Shown here in pieces: positions 46,911-60,205 of a stretch of 64,000 nucleotides of DNA (position 1 is its first letter; each line of letters opens with the position of its first letter). The DNA is taken from NCBI GenBank assembly GCA_907164885.2, contig OU015490.1, positions 10,394,516 through 10,458,515 on the forward strand, written 5' to 3'. A program made the translations under genes and the position numbers. Origin of the DNA: Dolomedes plantarius. Lineage: Eukaryota > Arthropoda > Arachnida > Araneae > Dolomedidae. The notes beneath the pieces were generated by a model. The model saw only the letters and a list, made by a program, of their open reading frames with translations, made no database searches and was not told where the DNA came from.

Positions 46911-48059
46911 GATCCTTGAAAGTAATTTAATAGTGTAATGTTAATTATAATTTTCCAGTTCTAATAATAACATAGTCTTAAAAATCATTATGAGTGTTAA
47001 TTAAAATATAAATTAAAAAAGGAAACAGAAACAGACTTAATCATTCGTAAGATAAAGAAATTGATTTCAGGATCTTATTAGACTAGCTCGAAAATGTTAA
47101 AACATGGTATGGTAATGGAGTAGTTAGCACAACGGCCCTACAAGCAAAAGCTTTCAGTTTTGAATAAGTCAATTATATTTCAAAGGAAAAGTCAAAAAAG
47201 TAATGGCTGAGTTGTTTCCATTATAAGCTTGGATGAACACTATCCATTATTAATAAAGTGGGTGTCTGACTATATTTGACATTTAATAAAATGTTTTTAA
47301 AAATCCCGTTAATAACAAAAACCATTTTATAATCATATTTATAATATTTTATGTACAATCTGATATATTGCAGAAAATAAAGGAATAATAAAAAGGGAAT
47401 GATATTATTATTTCCTTTTTGTTTTCCTGATTTTATTAAAGAAGCTTGGATATTTTAAATAAACTATATTTTAAATAAATACAATGTAATTAGTTTTGTT
47501 TATTTGTTTTAATTTTATTTTGAAAATAAGGTACAGACTAAAAAATTCAATTATTCGCCTAACTATTTTTACTATATTTTAAACGGAATTGTTTTTTTAT
47601 GAATGTGGAAAATTGCCTTACGGAAATACAACAAAGTACAGTAATTTTAATGCAGTCTGTGATGGTTGAATTTTAATTTATTTATACCCCTCATGAAATA
47701 TTAATAATAAATCTTTATATGGCCTTCAATAGACCGTTGACGTAACTTGAAATAATTTAACCTGTCAAATAATTTGTTTTAATTATATTTAAGCGTAATT
47801 AAATTTAGTGAAGGATTGGTTAAGCGGCTTAAAAGGATATTATAAAAAATCTTACGTCAGAAAATGCAGCTGTAGTTCATTTAAAGTTGGTAATATTTAT
47901 CAATGCTAAGATTTTTATTTCTAAGTCTGATAGAATACGTTTTCTGTACAAGCAATTATGCGTGAAGTAAGATATATTTTTTTATACACGCACAAACAAC
48001 AACCTCTGGGAAATACTTAGACAAAGTAGAAACCTGTTTTCGTAAAGAAATTCCCCCAG
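46911..48059. other. AT-rich spacer
   Basis: A possible degraded tRNA-like SINE head lies near 47108-47165 (AATGGAGTAGTTAGCACAACG). Otherwise nothing is recognised. Confidence 0.45.
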
Positions 48060-48745
48060 AAAAGCTAAAAAATCTTGGCCTTGTAGACTATTCACATGCT
48101 ATACCCAAAATCAGATATTTATTGATGGTTCATTTATTGATAATGCTCCAAATGCCAGGGCCGGAATGCATTGCAAACACTTCTCTGATTTACCTGTGAG
48201 TAATAAGGGAACAAATTTCGACGGAGAGAAGATGGTTATGTGCATGGCATTGAGGCAGCTTTTTACTCTCCAACTCTGTTTTAATAAAGCAGTTTTACTA
48301 TTTGTTTCTAAGTCAGCTATTCAGGCCATTGTAACAAGAGAGGTTCTCATCTCTTGGGGAAATTTTGAGTGCCAGACCGTCATTGAGAAACTGGGGTTGT
48401 GGATCAAAACCATTGTACTTCAGGGCATTCCGTGCTATTTGACACCAATGGCAACGAACAAGCCGATTTACTATCTATGAAGGGCACCTTGATAATAAAA
48501 CAAGACTTATCATCCGTAGATACATGAATTGCAAATGGAAAAACGAATTGATGGAAGGTCTCGCTACGAAAAGCTGGAGAGGCCTCCTCAACATAAACAT
48601 GATGGACGGACCTCGCAGGATAGATGTCACAAGTTTTAGACTTGCGATTGGTCATGATTGCTAAATGAGACACCTCTGTAACATTGGAGCTTTCAAAACC
48701 CAAATTGTCCGCTTTGTGGGATGGAAGAGGTAATGTACTGAGCCC
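48060..48745 (+). pseudogene. Non-LTR retrotransposon fragment, RNase H domain
   Basis: It contains an RNase H domain of the I/R1/Jockey-type elements: FIDGSFIDNAPNAGAG (first Asp), NFDGEKMVMCMALRQL (Glu), and LLFVSKSAIQAIV, where the usual catalytic Asp of SDSKSA is replaced (VSKS). Further on come FRLAIGHDC and HLCNIGAF, then in another frame CPLCGMEEVM, the Cys-rich C-terminus. Stops and frameshifts show it is dead. It is a different copy, and probably a different family, from the fragment at 34980-35636. Confidence 0.8.
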
Positions 48746-49562
48746 AAATTATTTGATATGAGGCGTTGCGGGCGATTTCCTACGTGATGAGGATATTGGA
48801 GTGCTAGAAGTCTGAGAGTGGGGCATTGATTTTTTTTCAATTATTTTTGCATTTTGATCTTTTCTGTTTGCTGCATTAAATTTTTTGTTGTTCTATGTGA
48901 TTTTCCCCTACCATTGGAAACAAAAAAATGCGTTTTATACATATTTAAAAATATAAAATAACTTTTAGTTTCTTGCTTGAAATAATAATGAAAAACATTA
49001 CGTACAATATGAAATAAAGCTAAATTTTGCGTAACGTTTCATTGGTTGTTAAGGTAAAATAGGTACAAGCTCATGGGTACAAGTCAAACTATTAAAATAC
49101 TTTTGTTCTGTAGGTAAAGAAAAATTTAACCCAAATATTTAATCGTTACCTATTCTTCTCTTTTAAATTAAGAAAAATATATGAAGGCAAACTCAGATTT
49201 TTTCTTCATATCTGTTGGTGTTAAGGAGCAATAAATTTAAATTTTATGAGCAAATTCATATATTTATCATATTGCAGAATGCAAAACCTTTTTCAGAATT
49301 TGCAAAAACTAGTGCTTACATCCTATTAAGTTACATGGTTGAAAATTCCAGGTGAACGTATTCAAACAAATGATAGAAAAATCAACGGTTTATCAAACTG
49401 AGTAGGGCAGACATTTTTATAAGATCTATCTTTAAATATCGAAGATTTTACTTTATGGCTTATCTGGGAGAGAACTTAGAAATTTTAATCTTAACTCTCT
49501 AAACTTGCAAATCCTTAGCTTCCCAAGGCTCACTCAATATTCTATACCAAGATTTTAACTGA
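48746..49562. other. Spacer
   Basis: AT-rich unique sequence without a supported feature. Confidence 0.5.
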
Positions 49563-49579
49563 AGCACTCGAATACATAC

Positions 49580-49623
49580 CTTCAGTAGAGAGCTGGAGAA
49601 CAGATGAGCGAGTAGCTGCAAGT
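49580..49623 (-). other. Putative 5' UTR exon with splice donor
   Basis: On the minus strand an initiator-like TCACTT (A at 49623) follows a TATA box by about 34 bases. After about 44 bases comes CTACTGAAG|GTATGTATT, a good donor. An ATG at 49631 lies in frame across the proposed junction with the downstream exon; it would add 24 residues before the signal peptide. It sits upstream of the predicted start site and is probably not transcribed. Confidence 0.45.
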
Positions 49624-50380
49624 GATGCCATACCACGGTACTCGGTCTGCTTATATAGTCTAGAAAACAATTACTCAGTGGGGGGATACAGTTTTCTTCC
49701 TTATACCCACTTTTCAGCAGGACTTAAAATATCTCTGAAGAAATACTTCGGATTCGTGTATAATTGCTCTATTTCTGGCGATCACTTTCTTTTTTTGGAT
49801 ATACTTAGAGTTTCTGAAAAAAAAAATTACCCCCTCCCTCTCTCTCTCGGAATTCTCGCCCGTGGTTCATCTTTGATATTGGAACGCTTTCGTTTGTTTA
49901 CCTCCAGGGGCAAGTCTGCGAAATTGGAATTAGTATTTTACACCTCAGCGAGCAGGTTAAGTGTTCGCAGTTCTTTGATAAAGAGTAAAAGTGTGAAGTG
50001 CCGGAACCTAAATATAACTTCTGTCTGTCAGCGTGTTCGAAAATGAGTGATGGATAATTTTGTTTGTACGGCCTGAAAATGGAAACTGCAGAACGTTTCC
50101 TGCGATTGGAAATTCCTCGCGTTTCTAGAGCGATTGTTCTGTGCCAGTGCAGTTTAGTCTTAAGATAGATCTTGTTCACATCCGGGACACCTTGCTCTTT
50201 AGATTGGAATATCAATTAACTTACGAGCTATATTCACGGTTTACAATATGCTGTTGTAGATTAAAACACACTTTTACGCTCATTAATATTTATTGTTATT
50301 CATACATTCCTTACCTTCTTACATATCTATCCCTTGATAACCTGGCCCTGTGCTTGTATTTTATAATATATTTACGTATA
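49624..50380. other. Region upstream of the putative promoter
   Basis: Less AT-rich than the intron. Open frames on both strands (49678-50046 plus, 49898-50215 minus) overlap one another and have no recognisable domain. It may contain regulatory sequence for the minus-strand promoter. Confidence 0.35.
49650..49657 (-). promoter_or_regulatory. TATA box of the putative secreted-peptide promoter
   Basis: TATATAAG on the minus strand, embedded in GACTATATAAGCAGACCGAG, at a suitable spacing upstream of an initiator-like TCACTT and the splice donor at 49579. Confidence 0.5.
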
Positions 50381-50383
50381 TGT

Positions 50384-50403
50384 ATATATATATATATATA
50401 TAA

Positions 50404-50486
<83 letters not shown>

Positions 50487-50519
50487 CATGTATGTATGTT
50501 AAGTATGACACACACACAC

Positions 50520-50589
<70 letters not shown>

Positions 50590-50590
50590 T
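50384..50590. repeat. Compound (TA)n/(TG)n microsatellite
   Basis: TA repeats (50384-50450) pass into about 15 TG units (50449-50480), then a short CA block and a second TA block to 50586. Confidence 0.95.
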
Positions 50591-50599
50591 GTATATAAT

Positions 50600-51060
50600 G
50601 TATACGTAACAAGCTCAAGGTAAATTTGAAGACTTAAACAAATTTTTCAATCTGGTATATATATATATATATTAGTAGTAAAAATTTTAAAAAGTCTCCT
50701 ATCTTCTTGGAGAGTAATTAGTCAGAATAATTAGTCCTCAAAATAATTACTCTGTTGAGGCTGGTAAAAAATTTGAATTTTCACAGCTTAATTTATAAAG
50801 ATATTAAAAAAGTCTCAAACTGTATGGTTAAAAAATAGTTCTATTTTGTTAAATATTATAAAAAGGATCTCACATATTCGTGAAATATCACCCTATGATT
50901 TTCAGATATTTTGAACGATATGAATATGTAATGTATAAACAATGTTTGTTATTTAATTATACAAAACATACTCACAATAAGTTTAAAATAAAAGTCACAG
51001 ATTTTTATAGATTGCTAAGTTTTCTTTTTTCTTTTAAAAAGGACATTATATTCTTCACGT
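50600..51060. other. AT-rich spacer
   Basis: Short TA stretch at about 50658; nothing else recognised. Confidence 0.5.
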
Positions 51061-51061
51061 T

Positions 51062-51275
51062 GCCGCCCACATGGTGTAGTGGTTAGCATTCTGAGCTGCC
51101 AGCAGTGGGCTTGGGTTCAAATTCCGAATAAGGCTTGGACGTTTCCGTGTCGTACCCTCATAGAGAGCAACGCTGGCTCATCTGTAGGGTGCTCCTATAA
51201 TAAAGTAGCCAGTAAGTAGCGGTGAACAACAAATGGTGAAGTCTAACGACATGTATCTCCGCTTTAGAGAAAACT
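51062..51275 (+). repeat. tRNA-derived SINE, near full length
   Basis: It has a clear A box (TGGTGTAGTGGTTAGCATT, about 51072-51090) and B box (GGTTCAAATTCC, 51113-51124). The body (GACGTTTCCGTGTCGTACCC, ...GAGAGCAACGCTGGCTCATC) is shared with the truncated copy at 10916-11035. The tRNA resemblance is limited to the head, so this is a SINE, not a tRNA gene. Confidence 0.8.
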
Positions 51276-51598
51276 TTTTTTCATGATTATATAACTTTTA
51301 CAAAGGGTACCTCTAGGAGATAACTTGTCAAATGTTCCTGGTCAATCTATTTTAAACTTAAATGATGCCTCTTTGTGGATATATATAAATGATATAATTT
51401 CAATTGAAAGTACATATAAACTGATTCAATAGTATGTAAGTGTATTATGTATCCATCTAACTGTCTGTCAAATGAAATATAATGTAAGTATATGTATGCT
51501 TACAAATAAACATACATGTAAATTTTTATGTATGCACATGTATGCAGTATATATATTTATGTATATAAATAAAATAAGTATGTTTCTGTTTACATATA

Positions 51599-51839
51599 TG
51601 TGTCGGTGATTATGAACGTGGCCTAAGTCAAAACTCTAAATTTAAAAGTTACTTCATATTGCATTCTTTTACATCACCGTAATCTGCAACAATTTTTGCG
51701 AACTTGAAAAAAATTGAATCCTTAGCTTGAGTTGGTTGTTGCGTCATTACACAGAAATCAGCTCATGTTCAATTCAAACCTTCAAATACCTCGAAACTTA
51801 AAATATATGACTTAGACCACTTTCATAATCAGCGGCACA
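51599..51839. mobile_element. MITE with about 30-bp inverted repeats, TA target
   Basis: The ends TGTGTCGGTGATTATGAACG and (inverted) TGTGCCGCTGATTATGAAAG lie between TA dinucleotides (51597-51598, 51840-51841). 241 bp, no coding capacity. Confidence 0.8.
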
Positions 51840-51970
51840 TATCTGATTTAAGTATATTTTTGTTCACGTATGTTTATGAAAATGTATCTACGTATATGTA
51901 CATATGTCATAACTTTATAAAAAAAATCATGCTACATTCTGAATATCTAGAATTTTCTCGTTTCTAGATA

Positions 51971-52890
51971 GACATGTTTTCTGTTTTAAACTGACAGTAC
52001 TCAGAGCCATCTGTAGCGCGATCTATCAGCCGGAATTCCACCGAAATTGATAGAGGGCCTAAGGACGACACGGAAAAGAGTTTCCACGAAGAAAAAAAAT
52101 GTTCCAAAAGTCGCCGATAGGGGAAGATATGGCGCTCTTGTTGTAGGCGCAACCGAGAATTTGCATAAAAGGCAAGTAAAACATCAAAATACAAATTCAA
52201 GACTATGTAGTCGACAGCAGCACCAGTATTTCGGGCTATAAACATAAGGGATGAATACCGAAAAAGTTGTAAGTAGACAAATGAACAAAAAGAAATTTCA
52301 CTGGAACACCACTTTATGCAGCAAAATCACTTCTCCCTCCTTCAATGTGGACGATACATTGCATCTTGAACACTGCTTTCTCAATGGCCAAGCGTAACAT
52401 GTCACCAGGAATGTTCATAAAAATCCGGGATATGTTGTACTTTTGCGCCATCAAGTTCGAGACTCCACCAAGATACACCTTGGACTTTAAATAACCCCAC
52501 AGAACAATGTCAATGGGTTAGTTCTGGGTAGCGAGGTGGCCATGCAAGCACAAAAAAGCGACTGATGACCCTTTCTTCTGTAAAGCGATGGCGCAACAGA
52601 TTCCGCACCGATCTCTATAGCCCAAAATAGTGGCGCTGCTGTTGACTACGTAGTCATGAATTTGTATTTTGATGTTGTACTTGCCTTTTAGGCAAAATGT
52701 CGGGTGCGCCGACCACAATAGCGCCATATCGTCCCATATCGGCAACTTTTGGATCTATTTTTTTTCCACGGAAACTATTTCCCATGTCGTTCTTAGACCC
52801 TCTATCAATTTTGGTGGAATTCCAGCTGATAAATAGCGCTACAGATGGCTCTGATTAGTGTCAGTTTAATAAAAACAAACACCCTGGCAA
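51971..52890 (-). mobile_element. Mariner/Tc-type element with about 270-bp inverted repeats
   Basis: The segments 51973-52243 and 52610-52885 are inverted copies (for example CAGAGCCATCTGTAGCGC and its complement, and GGCAAGTACAACATCAAAAT and its counterpart). The interior (52320-52610) holds a decayed minus-strand transposase end. The right tip reads CAGGGTGTTTG inward; the left tip is degraded, so outer limits are approximate. Confidence 0.8.
52320..52610 (-). pseudogene. Mariner/Tc-type transposase, C-terminal remnant
   Basis: Minus-strand translation gives a WP..PELTPI-like motif, a GV/GYLKSKVYLGG-like stretch, and a DMLRLAIEKAVFKMQC segment. These match the third catalytic region and C-terminus of IS630-type transposases. 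Frameshifts are needed to connect them; the N-terminal two thirds are missing. Confidence 0.6.
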
Positions 52891-52972
52891 TACTGGCAAG
52901 TATTTACTAGCAAGTAAACGGAAAGTACAAGGTATTCCGATATTTATCACCTATCAGATCTTCTAGCTCTAA

Positions 52973-53187
52973 GCCCGTCTGCACACGGAGCAACTCAGAA
53001 GAAACTGATAACTGACTCAAATCACAAACCAGTCCGTGATGGGTTACAAACCCGTCTGACGGGTTTGTAACCAGTTGCGCCGTGTGCGTGGCTCCATTCA
53101 ACTACATAGGTTACGACTCATCACTGACTGGTTTGTGATTTGAGTCAGTTATCAGTTTCTTTTGAGTTGCTCCGTGTGCAGATGGCC
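52973..53187. mobile_element. Tourist-like (PIF/Harbinger-type) MITE
   Basis: The inverted repeats (TCTGCACACGGAGCAACTCA inside GCCC/GGCC ends) span about 80 bp, nearly the whole 215-bp element. The 3-bp duplication TAA lies at 52970-52972 and 53188-53190, the signature target of PIF/Harbinger elements. Confidence 0.85.
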
Positions 53188-53192
53188 TAAGG

Positions 53193-53860
53193 CAGGGGTG
53201 GGCAGACTTTTCCAGGATACGGGCTACCTCTAATTTTTTCAAGGTGTTGCGGTCCACCCAGTGGCATAATAAATACGGAATATGTACTTACCTACATAAC
53301 TACAATAAAAAAAACTCTTTTAAAACCACGGTTAAAGTGGAATAATAAATACGGAATATGTACTTACCTACATAACTACAATAAAAAACAATTACTCTTT
53401 TAAAAACATGGTTAAAGTGGAATAATAAATACGGAATATGTACTTACCTACATAACTACAATAAAAAAAATACTCTTTAAAAACCACGGTTAAAGTGGAA
53501 TAATAAATACGAATATGTACTTACCTACATGACTACAATAAAAAAGACTTACTCTTTTAAAACCAGGTTTAAAGGAAAACACAAGATACAAACATAATAA
53601 TAATAGCCACAAATATAATAATATCAGATGATGCATTTATTATAAAACAATTCAAAATGCATTAAAAAATAAATCATTTTCATCTAAAGTTAGTTCTCAA
53701 AGTTATAGTTAATAGAAGACTTAGTGTGCATACTGTCCGCCAATCTTGTCCAGTCTAGCTGGCGTCGATGTTCCATAAATGTTTCTTTTAGTATGCGTGT
53801 CTTAGTAAAGGCGGTCATCCCAAAATGTCTTGGTGGTCCACCGGTCGATCGCGATCGACT
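53193..53860 (+). mobile_element. hAT-like fragment with internal tandem repeats
   Basis: It starts CAGGGGTGGGCAGACTTTT, a typical hAT terminal sequence, and further on has GGTCCACCGGTCGATCGCG, which resembles the subterminal part of the other end; the very tip of that end is missing. No transposase is readable. Confidence 0.55.
53266..53575. repeat. About 78-bp tandem repeat, four copies
   Basis: ATAATAAATACGGAATATG followed by TACTTACCTACATAACTACA starts at about 53266, 53342, 53422 and 53500 (last copy lacks one base). Each ends with ...AACCACGGTTAAAGTGGA or a variant. Confidence 0.95.
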
Positions 53861-54274
53861 TAATGCCTCTAAGGTATATTTCTTACCTTCGAATTAGTAT
53901 TATCTGCAAACCAGAGAGGGCTTCGTGTACATTACACGAACAAAATTATTCATTATATGTAATCTTAAAAATTTGAATTTATATTTACGAAACTATGGCT
54001 GTGGTGCCAGCAAAATTGAGTGAAGGGAGATAAGAATTTTAGATAAGAAAAAAAAAGTTTTTTATCCCTCTGACATTAATTCGTGATCTCCCATAAGAAA
54101 ATGAACTGTTGTTTGTTGTTTGCAAATGCGGAACACTTGTCACTGAACACATACGCACATGATCCGCGAGAATCGTTGTTACCTTCCAATGAAGGTACCG
54201 TATAGTTGAACCAACACCACCCCTTGCTGCCACCTCAATTTTAACCAAGCACCCTCCAGGGGTAACATCTAGGG

Positions 54275-54879
54275 CAGTGTGGTCCAACATTTAGTTACCC
54301 GAGGGCCAATCAAACTGTAGTATAGGAATGTGAGGGCCAGAGCCATTCCAGAAAGAAAACGAATTACATACTGTATTCAAAAACTTTTATTAAAATTTAT
54401 ATTAAAAGACGGTTAATATACTAGTTTAATATACCACTTCATTTTACAGTCGAGAAATCAATGTTATGATTGGCACTACTTTCCTGATACAAGTTCATCA
54501 ATATCCACTGTAAGTTCAGTAAGGCAAAGTCTCAGGCTCGATTCCCATGAAGCACTTTCAATTCGATTTCTCGTTTTTGATTTAATTTGTTTGAGGGCAG
54601 AAAAAGCACTTTCGCACACGTATGTACTGCCAAACAGCGATAACATTTTCAGAGAGAATATGGCCGTTGTATGGCCATTACTTAAATTTTAAGTAACGGC
54701 ATTACATTTAAGTCTTACATTTAAGTCATTACATTTTAAGTCTTAAAAACATAAAGCAGTAAGAAGGGCAAACGACTTTTTTCCAAATGTTAAATTAAAA
54801 TATTTTTTCAGGAAGAAGGGCGAGGGCCAACAAAAGTGAATTAGCGGGCCGCATGCGGCCCGCGGGTTGGACCGCACTG
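54275..54879 (-). mobile_element. Non-autonomous hAT element with 8-bp target duplication
   Basis: The ends CAGTGTGGTCCAAC and (inverted) CAGTGCGGTCCAAC are flanked by the exact 8-bp duplication ATCTAGGG at 54267-54274 and 54880-54887. The 605-bp element retains only the last part of a transposase. Confidence 0.95.
54476..54646 (-). pseudogene. hAT transposase C-terminal (hATC) remnant
   Basis: Open from 54646 to TAG at 54476-54478: LFGSTYVCESAFSALKQIKS followed by SKTRNRIES and SLRLCLTELTVDIDELV. This is the conserved hAT dimerisation domain. The catalytic RNase H-like part is deleted, so it is inactive on its own. Confidence 0.88.
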
Positions 54880-55060
54880 ATCTAGGGGATCGTACATTCT
54901 CCCTCCTTTTCTGACCTCATAGATGGACTTTCTGGTCTACGGATTAAACGTGTCCATATCCGACCTAGACACGAAGGTATTTAATGGCTTTCGTATGGAT
55001 TCGAAGCGGACACTCCCACTACCAAGCCGAATGGACAACATTAGGCTACCTTGGGCCTAA

Positions 55061-56234
55061 GAAGAATTTTTCAAAACAGAAAAGGACATTGGATTGAATT
55101 TTTTATGGTACTCAACTCCTATTAAAAATTTATATTCCTTCTCATTAAATCAATCTTTTTTAACTGAGCCTTATCCCCCTTTGTTTTCGGAAAAGTTCCA
55201 CAAAAATAAATTGTTCAAAGTTTAAGTATTTAAAAAATATTTTCTATTTGTAGAAGAAAATTCTTAGCATAAATATGATACCTGTAGACATATCTGCAAC
55301 ATGATGATACAAAGAAGAAAGTTTCAACTCTTTTGACAAACTCGGGCGAACATATTTGCAATTAGGGAACGGATTTTTAGTAAACAATATTCTTTCGTTA
55401 ATGAGATACTCCCGAAAGCCTTTCTGTAGTTTTCCTTTGCACGAAGTTTGTTCTATGACTTAAAAATGTTGCTGTAAATCCAGTTACTCTAACCATAACT
55501 AGATCTACAGCAAAATTTTTACGTCATTTTGAAAGAGGTGTGTGCTTCTTTCTGTTTCCATAATGATGTGTTTTTAGAATGTTTTTTTGATGTTCGTAAT
55601 TTTAGCTGTATATTGTCCCACAGTCGTCTTTCTTTACACGAAAAAACATTTCATTCTTTACATTTCAAAGTAAAAGTTGTTTGAATGCACTAGCGATGAT
55701 TAGTAAATGAATTCAGGACATTTTACGTGTTCCTAAAGGGCACGTGTTCTTAAAATACACATGGAAAAGAGATTTTATAACGGATTGATTATAAAGACCA
55801 ACAGTCTACCTTGATTACAGAAATTATGTCGAGCTTCACAAGCAGTGGACTGTAAAAATAATAGTAAAATGCCGTAGGGCTGTATAAGTTGCTTATCTAT
55901 ACGAATACTGCACTCGTCGTTCGCAGGAACGAAAATGGATACACTGTGTTAACAGTTTATTTATAATAGATCAGCAAATACATCATAAAATCTCAATATC
56001 TTTAGAACAACAACAACAGTGCCATTTCTTGGTATATTAAAGTTACGCGTTAGAGCAGCACGTAGCGGTTCACAAGGCAACCAACCAAGGAGGAAATAGC
56101 TCTTGAGAGCGCACAAATTATGTTCGGAAATTTGTGGCAGATTTTTAAAATTATTAGTGAGTGCTCTGATATTCCCCTTAACTTCATTTCCTTTTTTTAT
56201 TTTATGACACACTCACATACGCAGTGTATTTGAG
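55061..56234. other. Spacer with an unassigned minus-strand frame
   Basis: A frame at 55961-56212 (NLPQISEHNLCALKSYFLLG, GWLPCEPLRAALTRNFN) has protein-like composition and a GTT repeat near its end, possibly a repeat remnant. No family is recognised. The rest is AT-rich. Confidence 0.35.
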
Positions 56235-56301
56235 TGTATATGTGTATATGTGTATATACTGTATATATATATATATGATATATATATATAATGTATATAT
56301 A

Positions 56302-56378
<77 letters not shown>
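56235..56378. repeat. TA-rich microsatellite, left side of Tc1 insertion
   Basis: Mixed TG/TA start, then almost pure TA from about 56308 to the element end at 56379. Confidence 0.95.
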
Positions 56379-59410
<3,032 letters not shown>

Positions 59411-60203
59411 CAGGGTGGTCATAAAAAAACTTTGACGATATATGGAACTCTAGCTGCTGTCCCTTTCAACCGATCGAGGTGAGATTTCAGATATAGTTAT
59501 TCAGAAGTATGAGCTCGGGATTCTGTGAACGGAAACAAAGTGACGCTCACGGTTACAGTTATAGGTATAGAAACTCGAAATTTTCGAATGGAAACGTCCA
59601 ATTTTTCTCGTCGCAAAATGCTCAGAGCATGCGAAAATCCTAAAGAGCGTTGAAACGGTACATGTGTCACAAAAAACGAACGCGTTATGCACACACAAAA
59701 AACAGGTCTGCGAACGGCCAACAAAAGCACGATGACGGCACGATGTGGAAAATGTGTAATCCAAATAAAAGTTTTCTTTTGTCCGATGTGTGTTGTCATC
59801 AGTGATTGGTGTCTTGCCTCTGTCATATGCAAATTTCCTCCGTGTGCCCCGATCGTACTTTTGTAGGCCGTTCGCAGAGCTGTTCTTTGTGCGTGCGTAA
59901 CGCGTCCGATTTTTGTGATACACGTACCGTTCCAACGCTATTTCGGGTTTTCGCATGTGCTGAGCATATTGCGATGCAAAAGAAGTGGGCGTTGCCAAGT
60001 TCTGTTTCTGTATCTGTTTCTGTATCTATATAATTTCAAGTTTCTGTATCTATAACCGTAACCGTGAGTGCCACTTTGTTGCCGTTCACAAAATCCCGAG
60101 CTCATACCTCAAAGTAACTAGTATCTGAAATCTCATCTCAATCTGTTTAACGGAACGGCCGCTAGAGGTCTATAAATCGCAAAGTTTTTTTATGACCACC
60201 CTG
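59411..60203. mobile_element. 793-bp foldback element with arms of about 370 bp
   Basis: Both ends read CAGGGTGGTCATAAAAAAAC inward and are flanked by TA (59409-59410, 60204-60205), so it is probably mobilised by a mariner/Tc-type enzyme. The arms stay complementary far inward: CGAGCTCATAC, CCGTAACCGTGAG, GCATGTGCTGAGCATATTGCG and GGCCGTTCGCAGAGCTGTTC each have an inverted partner. Only a short loop near 59760-59830 is unpaired. Open frames on both strands are by-products of the palindrome. Confidence 0.92.
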
Positions 60204-60205
60204 TA

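Larger units (their letters stand above)
41278..49579 (-). other. Putative first intron of the secreted-peptide gene
   Basis: If the exon at 49580-49623 belongs to this gene, an 8.3-kb intron (donor GTATGT at 49579, acceptor CGCAG at 41278) holds the tandem repeats at 41681-42240 and 46400-46910, a SINE near 43005 and a non-LTR fragment near 48060. The rest is AT-rich unique sequence. Confidence 0.45.
53980..55060 (-). repeat. tRNA-derived SINE split by a hAT insertion (tentative)
   Basis: On the minus strand a tRNA-like head (CCATTCGGCTTGGTAGTGGG with B box GCTTCGAATCCA, about 55000-55045) is followed by a body to 54888. The sequence continues beyond the hAT element (54275-54879) to about 54050. 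The far end is uncertain. An 83-codon minus-strand frame (54039-54290) in the left part is probably fortuitous. Confidence 0.45.

Noticed and set aside
51062..51140. Possible tRNA gene from A and B boxes
   Set aside because: The head lacks convincing acceptor and anticodon stems and is followed by a repeated body; a SINE fits better.
54039..54290. 83-codon minus-strand frame
   Set aside because: It begins inside the hAT terminal sequence and crosses the target duplication into SINE-like DNA, so it is not an original gene.
59497..60033. Frames of 75-165 codons on both strands with similar sequences
   Set aside because: The region is a perfect-looking palindrome, so both strands mirror each other; no known domain.
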